DNA of 64,000 nucleotides from contig NZ_CP017718.1 of assembly GCF_001854405.1 (NCBI RefSeq), positions 1,240,001 through 1,304,000 of the forward strand. Direction: 5' to 3'. The position numbers were made by a program, and so were the translations under genes. The number at the start of each line of letters is the position of its first letter. Position 1 is the stretch's first letter. A model generated the notes under the pieces. The model worked only from the letters and a program-made list of their open reading frames with translations, ran no database searches and was not told where the DNA came from. The stretch comes from Hyphomonas sp. Mor2 (GTDB lineage: Bacteria; Pseudomonadota; Alphaproteobacteria; Caulobacterales; Hyphomonadaceae). Positions 16,321 to 25,257 of this stretch are shown in pieces.

Positions 16321-17700
16321 ATGATCAAGAATATCATGAAAAGTGCAGCCACTGTTGCCGTCATGGTCGCCATCGGGAGTGGTGTCGCGAATGCGCAGGC
16401 TTGTGAAGAAACGCAGTTCAGCTCGGCCAATGCCGAGAATTACCTGACTGCGGAAACCGAGCTTTTGGTCAATGACAATCCGCAAGCCGCTCTGGTCGCT
16501 CTGAACGCTCTGCGGGCGCAGGAACTGAACTGCTACGAAGAAGGCGCTGCGCTGCGTCTCGGCGCGGCGATCAAGATTGAGAATGGCGACTATAATGGCG
16601 CCGTCACGGACCTCCTCATCGCTATTGATCGCGGTTATATTCCAGACACCGAGAAGAAGACCACCTATTACAATATCTCCCAGATCTACCTCTCGACCGA
16701 CAATAAAGTAAAAGCGCTCGAGTTTTTCGATAAGTGGATGGCCGAAGGCGGCGTGCCGGATCGAAACCAGAAATGGACCCTCGCGGTGCTATACCAACAG
16801 ATGGACCGCTTCCCGGAAGCCCTGGTCTGGGCTGAGCAAGTTCTGCAGGCCGATGGTCCAGGCGCTGAGCGTCAGGTCTATGACTTCCTGATCTTCCTCT
16901 ATGACAAGACCGGCAATCGCGCGAAAAAGGCAGAGCTTCTTGAGCTGCTGCTGGAGCGTGACCCAACTGATACGCAGCTCTGGCAAGCCATTGCTGGCGA
17001 ATATTTCCAGGCCGGTGAAGACCGCAAAGCCTTTGAGGTTCAGAAGGCCATGTATCTCGGCGGCATGCTGACCACCGAAGACGAACTGATGCGGATCGTC
17101 AATTTCTACAACACGTTTGACGTGCCTTATGTGGCCGCAAAAACGTTGGAAAAAGAAATCAATGCCGGTCGCATTTCAAAATCATATGAGCGCCTCGAAC
17201 TGCTCGCAAACCTGTATCAGGTGGCCCGCGAATTCGACCGCGCGATCCCGGTGATTGAAGAAGCCGCTGAACTGGCGCCTGATGGCAAGATGTATGAGCG
17301 TCTTGGCCGGTCTTACAGCGAGCTCCAGGAATGGGCCGAAGCTGAGGATGCATTGATCAAGGCGATCAACAAAGGCGGCCTCCAGAACGCGGGCCTTGCC
17401 TGGGTCCTCGTAGGTCAGTCTCGTTACGAGCGCGATGATCGCTCTGGCGCCCGGGATGCGTTCCGCAGTGCCAACAATCGCGGTGGCCGCGGCTGGCTCG
17501 ACTTCATGCGCGCGGAAGACAATACCGCCATCGCTCTGGCCCGCTTCGAGATCTTCAACAAAGTGAGCGATTTCAAGAAGGAAAAAGAGCGTTGCAAGGA
17601 CCTCGAAGTTATCGGGAATGCGCCTGAAACGTGCCAGACCGTCGACGAGCGTTTGGCCGCTGCTGAAGAGGAATTGGCCGAGTTTGATCGCAACACCTGA
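16321..17700 (+). CDS. TPR-repeat exported protein of the Ton locus
   Basis: A 459-residue protein with a signal peptide (cleavage near NAQA, about residue 26) and many TPR-like helix pairs throughout (for example EALVWAEQVL, RAIPVIEEAAELAPDG and EWAEAEDALIKA). TPR proteins (TtpB/TtpA-like) often accompany TtpC-type Ton systems and are thought to scaffold the complex in the periplasm; that role here is inference from position. ATG 16321 has a GGAGAGGAG ribosome site; a GTG at 16312 is the alternative. Cysteine pairs occur near both ends. A strong terminator follows. Confidence 0.82.
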   Translation: MIKNIMKSAATVAVMVAIGSGVANAQACEETQFSSANAENYLTAETELLVNDNPQAALVALNALRAQELNCYEEGAALRLGAAIKIENGDYNGAVTDLLIAIDRGYIPDTEKKTTYYNISQIYLSTDNKVKALEFFDKWMAEGGVPDRNQKWTLAVLYQQMDRFPEALVWAEQVLQADGPGAERQVYDFLIFLYDKTGNRAKKAELLELLLERDPTDTQLWQAIAGEYFQAGEDRKAFEVQKAMYLGGMLTTEDELMRIVNFYNTFDVPYVAAKTLEKEINAGRISKSYERLELLANLYQVAREFDRAIPVIEEAAELAPDGKMYERLGRSYSELQEWAEAEDALIKAINKGGLQNAGLAWVLVGQSRYERDDRSGARDAFRSANNRGGRGWLDFMRAEDNTAIALARFEIFNKVSDFKKEKERCKDLEVIGNAPETCQTVDERLAAAEEELAEFDRNT

Positions 17701-17722
17701 TCCAACTCCAATCTCAATCTCC

Positions 17723-17757
17723 AGCCCCGGGCTTAGCGGTCCGGGGCTTGTTGTTTT
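17723..17757 (+). terminator. Rho-independent terminator after the TPR gene
   Basis: An 8-bp perfect stem (AGCCCCGG / CCGGGGCT) with a 10-base loop is followed by TGTTGTTTT. It lies 22 bases after the stop codon. The next gene starts only about 10-25 bases after the T-tract. Confidence 0.88.
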
Positions 17758-17781
17758 AGTGAAAGCGTGAAACCAAGACGA

Positions 17782-19038
17782 ATGGTCGAACTCAGTCAAA
17801 AAACCTCTGAAGACGAAGCGGTTTGTGAGCGCGTCTCGGACCTTCAGGAATCGATGCAGGCCCGAACATTCAATTGGGCCGAAATCAATACGGGCAGCTG
17901 GAATCGGGCGGGTCTTGATGTCCTCGCCCCGCAAATGGCGGATGCGTTCAGTGCGCTCCAGGCTGACATCGAGCTGATCGCGACGGACCCTTTTGAAAAA
18001 GTCTCGAACAATGGCGAGGTCGAAGCATTTGAAACCGGACCAGTGATCCGCATCTCGTCGCGCCCGGACGCGGACATGCAAGTCATCATGAGCGGTCACT
18101 ATGACACTGTGTTTCCTCCCGAGACGTTCGACACCATTACCGACATGGGTGATGGCAAGTTCAATGGTCCGGGACTCGCTGACATGAAAGGCGGTTTGTC
18201 TGTCATGCTGGGCGCTTTGCAAGCGTTCGAGGCTGGCCCGTTGCACGACAAGCTTGGCTATCAAATCGTCATTACACCGGATGAAGAAACCGGTAACTTT
18301 GCCAGTGCGCCATTCCTGACCGAAGCGGCACAATCCGGGGCGATGATTGGTATGACCTACGAGCCTTGCATGGACACCGGCGCGATGTCGGGAGGCCGCA
18401 AAGGATCGGCGGTCTTCGATATTGTCCTACACGGGCGCTCGGCACACGCCGGCCGCGCCAAGGAAGACGGGCGCAGCGCGCTGGAAGCGGCCGCCGCCAT
18501 GGTGGTTCGTCTCGAGCAACTGAACGGTGTGCGAGAGGGTGTGACGTTCAATGTCGGTTCGATCGATGGCGGCAGCGCCGTCAATATCGTTCCGGATCTA
18601 GCAATTGTGCGGTTTGGCGCCCGCGCGCCTGACGCTGAGGCTGCGGCCTGGGCCACGCGCGAGGTTGAAAAATTACTCGAAGAAGCGCTTGGACGTGATG
18701 GCATTTCCGGTCATGTACATGGCGGCTTCTATCGTCCGCCCAAGCCACGAAATGCGGCGCAGGACGCTTTGTTCAACGCCGTGTCAGAGACCGGCAAGGC
18801 GATTGGTCTTGAGCTTGAATTCGTCGATACGGGCGGTGTCTGTGAGGGGAACAATATCTTTGCTGCGGGGGTTCCAAACGTGGATACGCTCGGGGTCATG
18901 GGTGGACGCATTCATTCAAGCGAAGAATATGTGATCATGTCGAGTTTTGTCGAGCGCGCACAGCTCTCGGCTTTGCTGCTGAATCGGATTGCGGACGGGC
19001 GGCTGGACGCTCGAAAAATCAAGGCGTTGATGGGATGA
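17782..19038 (+). CDS. M20-family metallohydrolase of the arginine succinylation cluster
   Basis: A 418-residue cytoplasmic zinc hydrolase of the M20/carboxypeptidase G2 type. Metal ligands are visible in order: the H and D of SGHYDTVFP (about 95-103), the D of GPGLADMKGG, the adjacent glutamates of TPDEETG, a further Asp/Glu region, and the late histidine in GGRIHSSEEY. A dimerisation insert (GRSAHAG) lies between. It overlaps astA by 4 bases and heads the ast genes, so it may take the role of AstE (succinylglutamate desuccinylase), which is absent here; that is inference. A GTG at 17767 is an alternative start. The preceding terminator lies very close. Confidence 0.82.
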   Translation: MVELSQKTSEDEAVCERVSDLQESMQARTFNWAEINTGSWNRAGLDVLAPQMADAFSALQADIELIATDPFEKVSNNGEVEAFETGPVIRISSRPDADMQVIMSGHYDTVFPPETFDTITDMGDGKFNGPGLADMKGGLSVMLGALQAFEAGPLHDKLGYQIVITPDEETGNFASAPFLTEAAQSGAMIGMTYEPCMDTGAMSGGRKGSAVFDIVLHGRSAHAGRAKEDGRSALEAAAAMVVRLEQLNGVREGVTFNVGSIDGGSAVNIVPDLAIVRFGARAPDAEAAAWATREVEKLLEEALGRDGISGHVHGGFYRPPKPRNAAQDALFNAVSETGKAIGLELEFVDTGGVCEGNNIFAAGVPNVDTLGVMGGRIHSSEEYVIMSSFVERAQLSALLLNRIADGRLDARKIKALMG

Positions 19039-20057
19039 AGTCTCCATATGTAATGCGGCCCGCGGAGCTGTCGGATTTCGACGCGCTCCGTTCGATGGCT
19101 GTGGAATCGGGCCCGGGATTTACCTCGCTGCCAGTGGATGAGGACATCCTGCGCAAGCGTTTGTTGAAATCCGTCGACTCGTTCGCGGGGCGGCTCGAGC
19201 AACCCGAACTCGGCAAGTATCTGATGATGCTGGAAAATGTGGAGACCGGCGAGATTGGTGGCTGTAGTGCCGTCAAATGCGGCGTCGGGATCAATTCTCC
19301 ATTCTTCAATTACCGGATCATCACGCTTGCGCAGGCCAGCCAGGAAGCCGATCGCCGTTTTGATATGGATGCGCTTATCCTGACGAATGAGTTTGTCGGT
19401 TGTACCGAAGTCGGCACCTTGTTCCTCCGGCCAGAGCATCGGGGCGCCGGGGTTGGGCGCTTGCTCGCACAATCGCGCTATTTGCTGATTTCGACGCGGC
19501 CAGAATGGTTTGGCGAAAAAATCATCGCAGAGCTGCGCGGGGTCGTGTCGCATGATGGTGAGACCCCGTTCTGGGAATGCCTGGGCCGCCAATTCTTCCG
19601 GATGTCGTTTCCGGAAGCCGACTATCTGTCTGCCACGACGGACAATCAGTTCATTCTCGACCTGATGCCCAAATACCCGATCTATGTAGACCTTTTACCG
19701 AACGAAGCCCGCGAAGTGATCGGGCGTTGCCATGCCGATGGCGTGCCCGCGTTCAAGCTGCTTGAATGGGAAGGATTTGAGTTCGAGCGCGTGGTCGACA
19801 TTTTCGATGGCGGTCCGATCATGCAAGCTTCGCGCGACATGATCCGTACCTCACGTGACAGCCGGGTTATGGAGCTGGAAATCGGTGACGCGACCGGTCA
19901 GACCGGGATCGCGGCCCGTATGGACACCGAAAATTACCGCGCTTGCCTGATCGAAGGCGCTGCCATGGGCGAGAACCGGTTCATGACGACGCAGGAAACG
20001 CTGGACAAACTTAAACTGAAACGAGGCGACAAAGCCCGAATCTGGCTCAGGAGCTAA
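19035..20057 (+). CDS. astA: Arginine N-succinyltransferase
   Basis: A 340-residue acyltransferase that starts the AST pathway by moving succinyl from succinyl-CoA to the alpha-amino group of arginine. Typical AstA segments are visible: VMRPAELSDFDALRSMA at the start, FTSLP, FLRPEHRGAGVGRLLAQSRY (acetyltransferase-like core, about 133-152) and GVVSHDGETPFWE. ATG 19035 overlaps the hydrolase stop by 4 bases, and astD follows 1 base after its stop, so the operon is tightly packed. Confidence 0.95.
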   Translation: MKSPYVMRPAELSDFDALRSMAVESGPGFTSLPVDEDILRKRLLKSVDSFAGRLEQPELGKYLMMLENVETGEIGGCSAVKCGVGINSPFFNYRIITLAQASQEADRRFDMDALILTNEFVGCTEVGTLFLRPEHRGAGVGRLLAQSRYLLISTRPEWFGEKIIAELRGVVSHDGETPFWECLGRQFFRMSFPEADYLSATTDNQFILDLMPKYPIYVDLLPNEAREVIGRCHADGVPAFKLLEWEGFEFERVVDIFDGGPIMQASRDMIRTSRDSRVMELEIGDATGQTGIAARMDTENYRACLIEGAAMGENRFMTTQETLDKLKLKRGDKARIWLRS

Positions 20058-20058
20058 T

Positions 20059-21513
20059 ATGGCCAAGAGTGTCTATATCAATGGGCGCTGGAGTGACGGC
20101 GCAGATGACTGGTTTGAAAAGACCAATCCTGCCACCGGCGAAACAAGCTGGGATGGACAGGCGAGCAGTCCGGAGCAGGTCGTTGAGGCCACCCGCGCTG
20201 CGCGTGAAGCTCAATCCGATTGGGCCCGCCGCCCGCAACATGACCGCACCACCACCCTGGAGCGTTACGCGGAAGAAATCGCCAAACGGTCTGATGAAAT
20301 TGCGACAGCGATCAGCAATGACATGGGCAAGGTGTCCTGGGACGCGAAAGCTGAAGCAGGCGCCATGGCTGGCAAGATCGCGATTTCAATCAAGGCGCAG
20401 GTTGAGCGGGCGGGAACCTCCTATGCTGAAGCCGCTTTCGGCTCGATGCATCTCACACATCGCCCGCACGGCGTGATGGCGGTCTTCGGGCCATTCAACT
20501 TTCCGGGCCATTTGCCGAACGGACATATCGTGCCAGCCTTGTTGGCCGGAAACACATGCGTTTTCAAACCGTCCGAACTGGCGCCATCCGTCGCGCACAT
20601 CATTGCCGATGCCTTCGCCGAAGCCGGATTACCGGAAGGCGTACTCAATATTGTCCAGGGCGGCCGTGAAACCGGCGCTGCACTGCTGGATGGCGACATC
20701 AATGGCCTGCTATTCACCGGATCGGCACAGACGGGGCTGTTCTTTCACAAACACTTTGCCGGCCGCCCCGAAGTCATCCTGGCGCTGGAAATGGGCGGCA
20801 ATAATCCGCTCATTATCTGGGATCCGGCAGAAGTGGACTCTGCCGCTGACATCGCGGCGCAATCGGCCTTCCTCACCACTGGACAAAGATGTTCCTGCGC
20901 CCGCCGCGTCATTCTGCCAAAGGGCAAATGGGGCGACCAGGTCGTTGAGGCGATCGTGGAGCGCGCGAAGAAGCTGAAAATCGGGGACGCAACCGAAGAC
21001 GAGGTCTTCATGGGGCCGCTCGTGTCCGAGCAGGCGGCCCAGAACGCTACCGACTTTCAGATGATGCTGTCCAAGAAAGGCGGCAAGTCTCTGCGCCGAT
21101 TGAAGCGCATGGATCGAGGCGGCGGCTTCGTCACCGCGGGCGTCATCGACGTCACGGACGCGAACGATATTCCGGATGAAGAACTGTTCGGACCCTTGAT
21201 GCAGATCATCCGTGTGGATGATTTTGATGAAGCGATCGCACGCGGCAATGACACGCGTTATGGGCTTTCCGGCGGGCTTGTCAGCGATGATGACGCGCTC
21301 TGGCTACGCGCGCATGCCGAGATGAAGGCCGGGATCCTGAATCGGAACCGGCCGACAGCCGGGGCGAGCGGGGCAATGCCTTTTGGCGGGCCAGGCCTGT
21401 CAGGAAACTTCCGTCCCGGGGCGTACTATGCGGCCGACTATTGCGCCTGGCCGCAGGCGAGTCAGGTGTCGGATGAAGCGACAAGACTTGGCGCAATCGG
21501 ATTCCCGAAGTAG
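20059..21513 (+). CDS. astD: Succinylglutamate-semialdehyde dehydrogenase
   Basis: A 484-residue NAD-dependent aldehyde dehydrogenase that oxidises N-succinylglutamate semialdehyde to N-succinylglutamate, the fourth AST step. It has the catalytic cysteine in TTGQRCSCARR (about residue 280), the general base glutamate in ALEMGGNNPL (about 245), and the FGPFNFPGHLPNG block typical of AstD. It lies between astA and astB, which supports AstD over other aldehyde dehydrogenases. Confidence 0.95.
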   Translation: MAKSVYINGRWSDGADDWFEKTNPATGETSWDGQASSPEQVVEATRAAREAQSDWARRPQHDRTTTLERYAEEIAKRSDEIATAISNDMGKVSWDAKAEAGAMAGKIAISIKAQVERAGTSYAEAAFGSMHLTHRPHGVMAVFGPFNFPGHLPNGHIVPALLAGNTCVFKPSELAPSVAHIIADAFAEAGLPEGVLNIVQGGRETGAALLDGDINGLLFTGSAQTGLFFHKHFAGRPEVILALEMGGNNPLIIWDPAEVDSAADIAAQSAFLTTGQRCSCARRVILPKGKWGDQVVEAIVERAKKLKIGDATEDEVFMGPLVSEQAAQNATDFQMMLSKKGGKSLRRLKRMDRGGGFVTAGVIDVTDANDIPDEELFGPLMQIIRVDDFDEAIARGNDTRYGLSGGLVSDDDALWLRAHAEMKAGILNRNRPTAGASGAMPFGGPGLSGNFRPGAYYAADYCAWPQASQVSDEATRLGAIGFPK

Positions 21514-21624
21514 AGAGCCAGATTCCAATTCAGCCGCGCCCTGAGCCTGTTGAGACGCGCGGCTGACCCAATCCGTTCGGGCGTCAAGGATACGCCCTTC
21601 AACAGGCACAAGGCAGGGGTTCCC

Positions 21625-22953
21625 ATGTCTTCAACTGAAACTCTGGAAGTGAATTTCGACGGCCTGATCGGGCCAAGCCACAATTATGGCGGCATGTCAG
21701 ACGGCAATCTGGCCAGTCAGACAAATGCCGGCGATGTCTCCAATCCGCGCGAGGCGGCGCTGCAAGGCCTCGAAAAGATGCGCATGCTGGTACGTGCCGG
21801 GTTTGTGCAAGGCGTGCTGCCGCCGCTGGAACGCCCGAATATCGGGTTCTTGGTCGATGCGGGCTATCATGGGTCTGACGCGCAAATCATAGAGGCGACG
21901 GCCAAGTCCGCCCCGCAGCTCTTGAGAGCGGCGTATTCCGCGAGTTCGATGTGGACCGCCAATGCCGCAACCATTTCGCCCTCTGCTGATACGCAAGACG
22001 GGCGTCTTCACCTGACGGCCGCGAATCTGTCGTCCATGCTGCATCGCTCAATTGAGCATCCGGAGACGACCGCATCGCTGGCGTCCATTTTCGATAGTGA
22101 AGCACATTTCAGCGTGCACGCTGCGCTGCCAATGCATGCAGATTTCTCTGACGAAGGCGCCGCCAATCATGTGCGGTTGAGCGCCCAGCACGGCGGTGCA
22201 GGGGTCGAGCTGTTCGTTTATGGCCGCGAAGCAGGTGAAAGCGTGGCAGGCTTCCCGGCGCGTCAGACACGGCTGGCCAGCCAGTCGATCATTCGATCGC
22301 ACGGTCTGGGGGCTTCGAGCGCCGTTCTAGCCCGCCAATCTGCCACCGCGATCAATGCCGGTGCCTTCCACAATGACGTCGTCTGTGTCGGCACGCTCGA
22401 TACCTTGTTCTTCCATGAGCACGCGTTCGAGGACACAGACGGAACACTGAGCGCGCTGCGGGCCGCTGCAAAAGGCTTGTTCGATTTGAAGCCCGTCATG
22501 GTGCCGGATGCAGAGGTGCCGCTCTCCGATGCGATCAAATCTTATCTATTCAACTCGCAACTTCTGAAGTGGCCTGGCGAGGATCGACTGGTCTTGCTGG
22601 CGCCGAAGGAAACCGAGGAAACCGAAACCACGCGCGCTTATTGCGAGCGCCTGGTTCAAGGCAACGGTCCGATTGGCCGGGTTCAATATGTTGATGTGCG
22701 CCAGTCCATGCGCAATGGCGGTGGCCCCGCTTGCCTGCGTCTGCGGGTCGTGATGACGCCGGAAGAGCGCGCCGCCTGTCATCAGGGCGTGTTGCTTGAT
22801 GAGGCGAAGATTGATCAGCTTCAAGAGGTTGTTCGCCGCACCTATCGCGACCGTCTAAGCGCCGCAGACCTTACAGATCCGTCCTTCGTGAATGAATGCC
22901 TGACAGCCCGCGAAGGCTTGCTCAAGGTGCTTGATCTGGAGCAACTGATCTAG
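21625..22953 (+). CDS. astB: N-succinylarginine dihydrolase
   Basis: A 442-residue enzyme of the guanidine-modifying (GME) superfamily that converts N-succinylarginine to succinylornithine with release of CO2 and two ammonia. It opens with [15 protein letters not shown], the most conserved block of AstB, and later has [19 protein letters not shown] and [14 protein letters not shown], which contain the His and Cys of the active site. ATG 21625 was chosen (AGGGGT before it); upstream in-frame codons to 21550 add no homologous residues. AstC is not encoded in the window. The stop TAG shares a base with the GTG of tgt. Confidence 0.95.
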   Translation: MSSTETLEVNFDGLIGPSHNYGGMSDGNLASQTNAGDVSNPREAALQGLEKMRMLVRAGFVQGVLPPLERPNIGFLVDAGYHGSDAQIIEATAKSAPQLLRAAYSASSMWTANAATISPSADTQDGRLHLTAANLSSMLHRSIEHPETTASLASIFDSEAHFSVHAALPMHADFSDEGAANHVRLSAQHGGAGVELFVYGREAGESVAGFPARQTRLASQSIIRSHGLGASSAVLARQSATAINAGAFHNDVVCVGTLDTLFFHEHAFEDTDGTLSALRAAAKGLFDLKPVMVPDAEVPLSDAIKSYLFNSQLLKWPGEDRLVLLAPKETEETETTRAYCERLVQGNGPIGRVQYVDVRQSMRNGGGPACLRLRVVMTPEERAACHQGVLLDEAKIDQLQEVVRRTYRDRLSAADLTDPSFVNECLTAREGLLKVLDLEQLI

Positions 22954-24098
22954 TGGCCACATTCGACTTCACGATACACGCCACCGAAGGCGCGGCGCGC
23001 ACCGGGGTTCTGAAAACACCGCGAGGTGAGATCCAGACGCCCGCCTTTATGCCAGTCGGGACGGCCGGCACGGTCAAGGCGCTGTACATGGATCAGGTCA
23101 AACAGACCGGCGCGGACATCATCCTGGGGAACACGTATCATCTGATGCTGCGACCCGGCGCCGAGCGCGTGAAGCGCCTGGGCGGCCTGCATGCATTCTC
23201 CAAATGGACAGGTCCGATGCTCACCGATAGCGGCGGCTTTCAGGTCTGGTCGCTCTCGCAGCTCAGAAAGATGGATCCGGATGGCGTCACGTTTCGCAGT
23301 CACATTGACGGCTCTGAACATCGCCTGACGCCAGCCCGGAGCATCGAGATCCAGGCCGATCTGCTCGGCGCCGACATTTCGATGCAATTGGATGAGTGCA
23401 CCGACTATCCATGCACACATGAAGAGGCTGAGGCCTCGATGAAGCTGTCCCTCGACTGGGGCGCACGTTCGCTGGAGGCGTTTGGTGATCGCGACACCCA
23501 GACCCTGTTCGGAATTGTCCAGGGTTCGAATTACCCGGATCTACGCGAAGCCTCAGCAAGAGCAGTCGCAGCGCAGGGGTTTGGCGGTATCGCGCTAGGC
23601 GGCCTCGCGGTCGGTGAAGGCCATGAGCAGATGTGCCGGACCATCGATATGACCGTCCCACATCTTCCAACAGCGTTTCCGCGATACGTCATGGGCGTCG
23701 GCAAGCCGATTGATCTGGTAGAAGCGGTGGCGCGAGGGATCGACATGTTTGACTGCGTTCTACCCACGCGCGCCGGTCGCCACGGCCAGGCCTGGACCTG
23801 GGAGGGTCCCATCAATCTCAAGAATGCGCGTTTTGCCGAAGACGACGCGCCTCTGGATGCCGCCGTACCGTGCCCGGCGAGCCAGGATTATTCGCGCGCG
23901 TATCTGCATCATCTGATCCGCTCGGGCGAATATCTCGGCTCAATGGTGCTCAGTTGGCACAATATTGCATTCTTTCAGGCCTTGATGCAGCGGATGCGCG
24001 ACGCCATCGCTGATGGCACATTTGATGAGTTGCGCACCGAACTGTCGACACGCTGGGCGCAGACAAAATCAAAACCCAGAACCGAGTCAGCAACCTAG
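22953..24098 (+). CDS. tgt: tRNA-guanine transglycosylase (queuine tRNA-ribosyltransferase), with degenerate zinc site
   Basis: A 381-residue TIM-barrel enzyme that exchanges guanine 34 for preQ1 in tRNAs for Asp, Asn, His and Tyr. The catalytic aspartates are present in [18 protein letters not shown] (about residues 90-107) and [15 protein letters not shown] (about 262-276). The zinc site is unusual: the family C-x-C-x-x-C-x26-H pattern reads V305-P-C307-P-A-S310, with H336 conserved, so two of three cysteines are missing. It starts with GTG inside the astB stop codon, so its expression is tied to the ast operon. Confidence 0.94.
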   Translation: MATFDFTIHATEGAARTGVLKTPRGEIQTPAFMPVGTAGTVKALYMDQVKQTGADIILGNTYHLMLRPGAERVKRLGGLHAFSKWTGPMLTDSGGFQVWSLSQLRKMDPDGVTFRSHIDGSEHRLTPARSIEIQADLLGADISMQLDECTDYPCTHEEAEASMKLSLDWGARSLEAFGDRDTQTLFGIVQGSNYPDLREASARAVAAQGFGGIALGGLAVGEGHEQMCRTIDMTVPHLPTAFPRYVMGVGKPIDLVEAVARGIDMFDCVLPTRAGRHGQAWTWEGPINLKNARFAEDDAPLDAAVPCPASQDYSRAYLHHLIRSGEYLGSMVLSWHNIAFFQALMQRMRDAIADGTFDELRTELSTRWAQTKSKPRTESAT

Positions 24099-24682
24099 CG
24101 AAACACGATTTTCGATTCTTCTTCTTCCGGGGGGAGGGGTGCCGCGGGATACTCGCAGCCTTTGGCGAGGCCAATGCCTTTCAGGAAGGTCCGGCGATGC
24201 GACCCACGCTCATAGGCTTTGCGAACCTTGGTGGCATGACTGTTGGCGCCCGTGACGGTACGGACAATTCCGCGATATGGGATGAGGCCGGACGCACCAG
24301 ATGCGACCGTGTCCAGGAAGGCCGTCGATGCGCCATCGGCGGCGCGATCACTCAGACCTTTCTTATCCGGCGGCGGAATATCCCAGTCCCGGCCGAGCAA
24401 GGCATCCAGTTCCAGAACTTCTTCGGCAATCTTCTCACAGCTCGTTTCCACTGAAACCAGATATGGATTTTTGATTTCCTTGAATTTTTCCGGAATTTTT
24501 GCGCGTTTCAGGTTCACGTCCTCGAGTGGAGACAAGGCGGCATCGCCGAACCCGTCCTGGGTTTTCTCCAACGCCCGTTCCGTAGCGCCTGGTTCAGTCT
24601 CCGTTTCCGGTTCCTGAGGCGCGCTGGTCGCGCAAGCGGCACTTAGAAGAAGAAGCGAGAGGGCAAATGGAGCATGTTTCAT
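24095..24682 (-). CDS. Hypothetical lipoprotein
   Basis: A 195-residue protein. It has a lipoprotein signal ([17 protein letters not shown], lipobox SAAC with Cys at about 17), a Pro/Glu/Thr-rich linker (about 20-45) and a soluble domain with one further pair of cysteines. ATG 24682 is preferred to the frame start at 24727 because the signal peptide begins there. The 3' end overlaps the convergent tgt gene by 4 bases. I do not recognise a family. The segment [21 protein letters not shown] may be the conserved core. Confidence 0.72.
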   Translation of the reverse strand: MKHAPFALSLLLLSAACATSAPQEPETETEPGATERALEKTQDGFGDAALSPLEDVNLKRAKIPEKFKEIKNPYLVSVETSCEKIAEEVLELDALLGRDWDIPPPDKKGLSDRAADGASTAFLDTVASGASGLIPYRGIVRTVTGANSHATKVRKAYERGSHRRTFLKGIGLAKGCEYPAAPLPPEEEESKIVFR

Positions 24683-24796
24683 ATCCTGATTTTGCGGTCT
24701 CTCGCGCAGGCTGACAAGAATGTTCATACAGGGCTGTTTTCAGCAGCAAAAACCGTTGACCACAGGCAGGCACTCAACTATGTGGGCCGTTCGGAT

Positions 24797-24872
24797 GCGC
24801 CCATAGCTCAGTTGGTAGAGCAACTGACTTTTAATCAGTAGGTCACAGGTTCGAATCCTGTTGGGCGTACCA
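24797..24872 (+). tRNA. tRNA-Lys (anticodon TTT)
   Basis: A 73-base cloverleaf plus encoded CCA. The acceptor stem is GCGCCCA/TGGGCGT, the D-arm is GCTCAGTTGGTAGAGC, the anticodon stem CTGA/TCAG encloses CTTTTAA with anticodon TTT, and the T-arm is ACAGGTTCGAATCCTGT. Confidence 0.97.
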
Positions 24873-25257
24873 TCTGGCTCAGATCTTCCGCCTCATTCGC
24901 ATAAACGCCTGATATGTATGAAGATCCAAGCGCACAATATTTCCCATAATGTAGATTATCGAATTTATTCCTCAGAGAGCCCCGTGCGCATTGATGTGTG
25001 AAATCAGACGCTAAATCGCTCAGCCTGGGCGCTGCATGCGAAACCAGTTTTGGTCCATTGAGACCGATACCGCCCCCCTCTTCTCAATTCCTTCTGAAAC
25101 GCACGTTGGTAAGAGCCTGTTAAGAGATGAAACCGGGCTTCACGCAGTCCGTTTCTCACAGCAATGCAGACGTTCGCGTAACGGTAAGGCCGTAAAGCCT
25201 GATCAAATTGTTCAATCGCCCTAGTCGTGCGCCGCCCGGTGGATTAAATCCAGAGGC
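24873..25257 (+). other. Intergenic region with no recognisable feature
   Basis: There are 385 bases between tRNA-Lys and the XdhC-MobA gene. I see no convincing gene, strong hairpin or riboswitch here. The short open frame (25036-25224) has no ribosome site or protein features. It probably holds the promoter of the molybdenum-cofactor/Sox run. Confidence 0.5.

Noticed and set aside
17182-18333. Long open frame on the minus strand (383 codons)
   Set aside because: It lies antisense to the TPR gene and M20 hydrolase, both well supported, and its translation shows no family features. It is a shadow of high-G+C codons.
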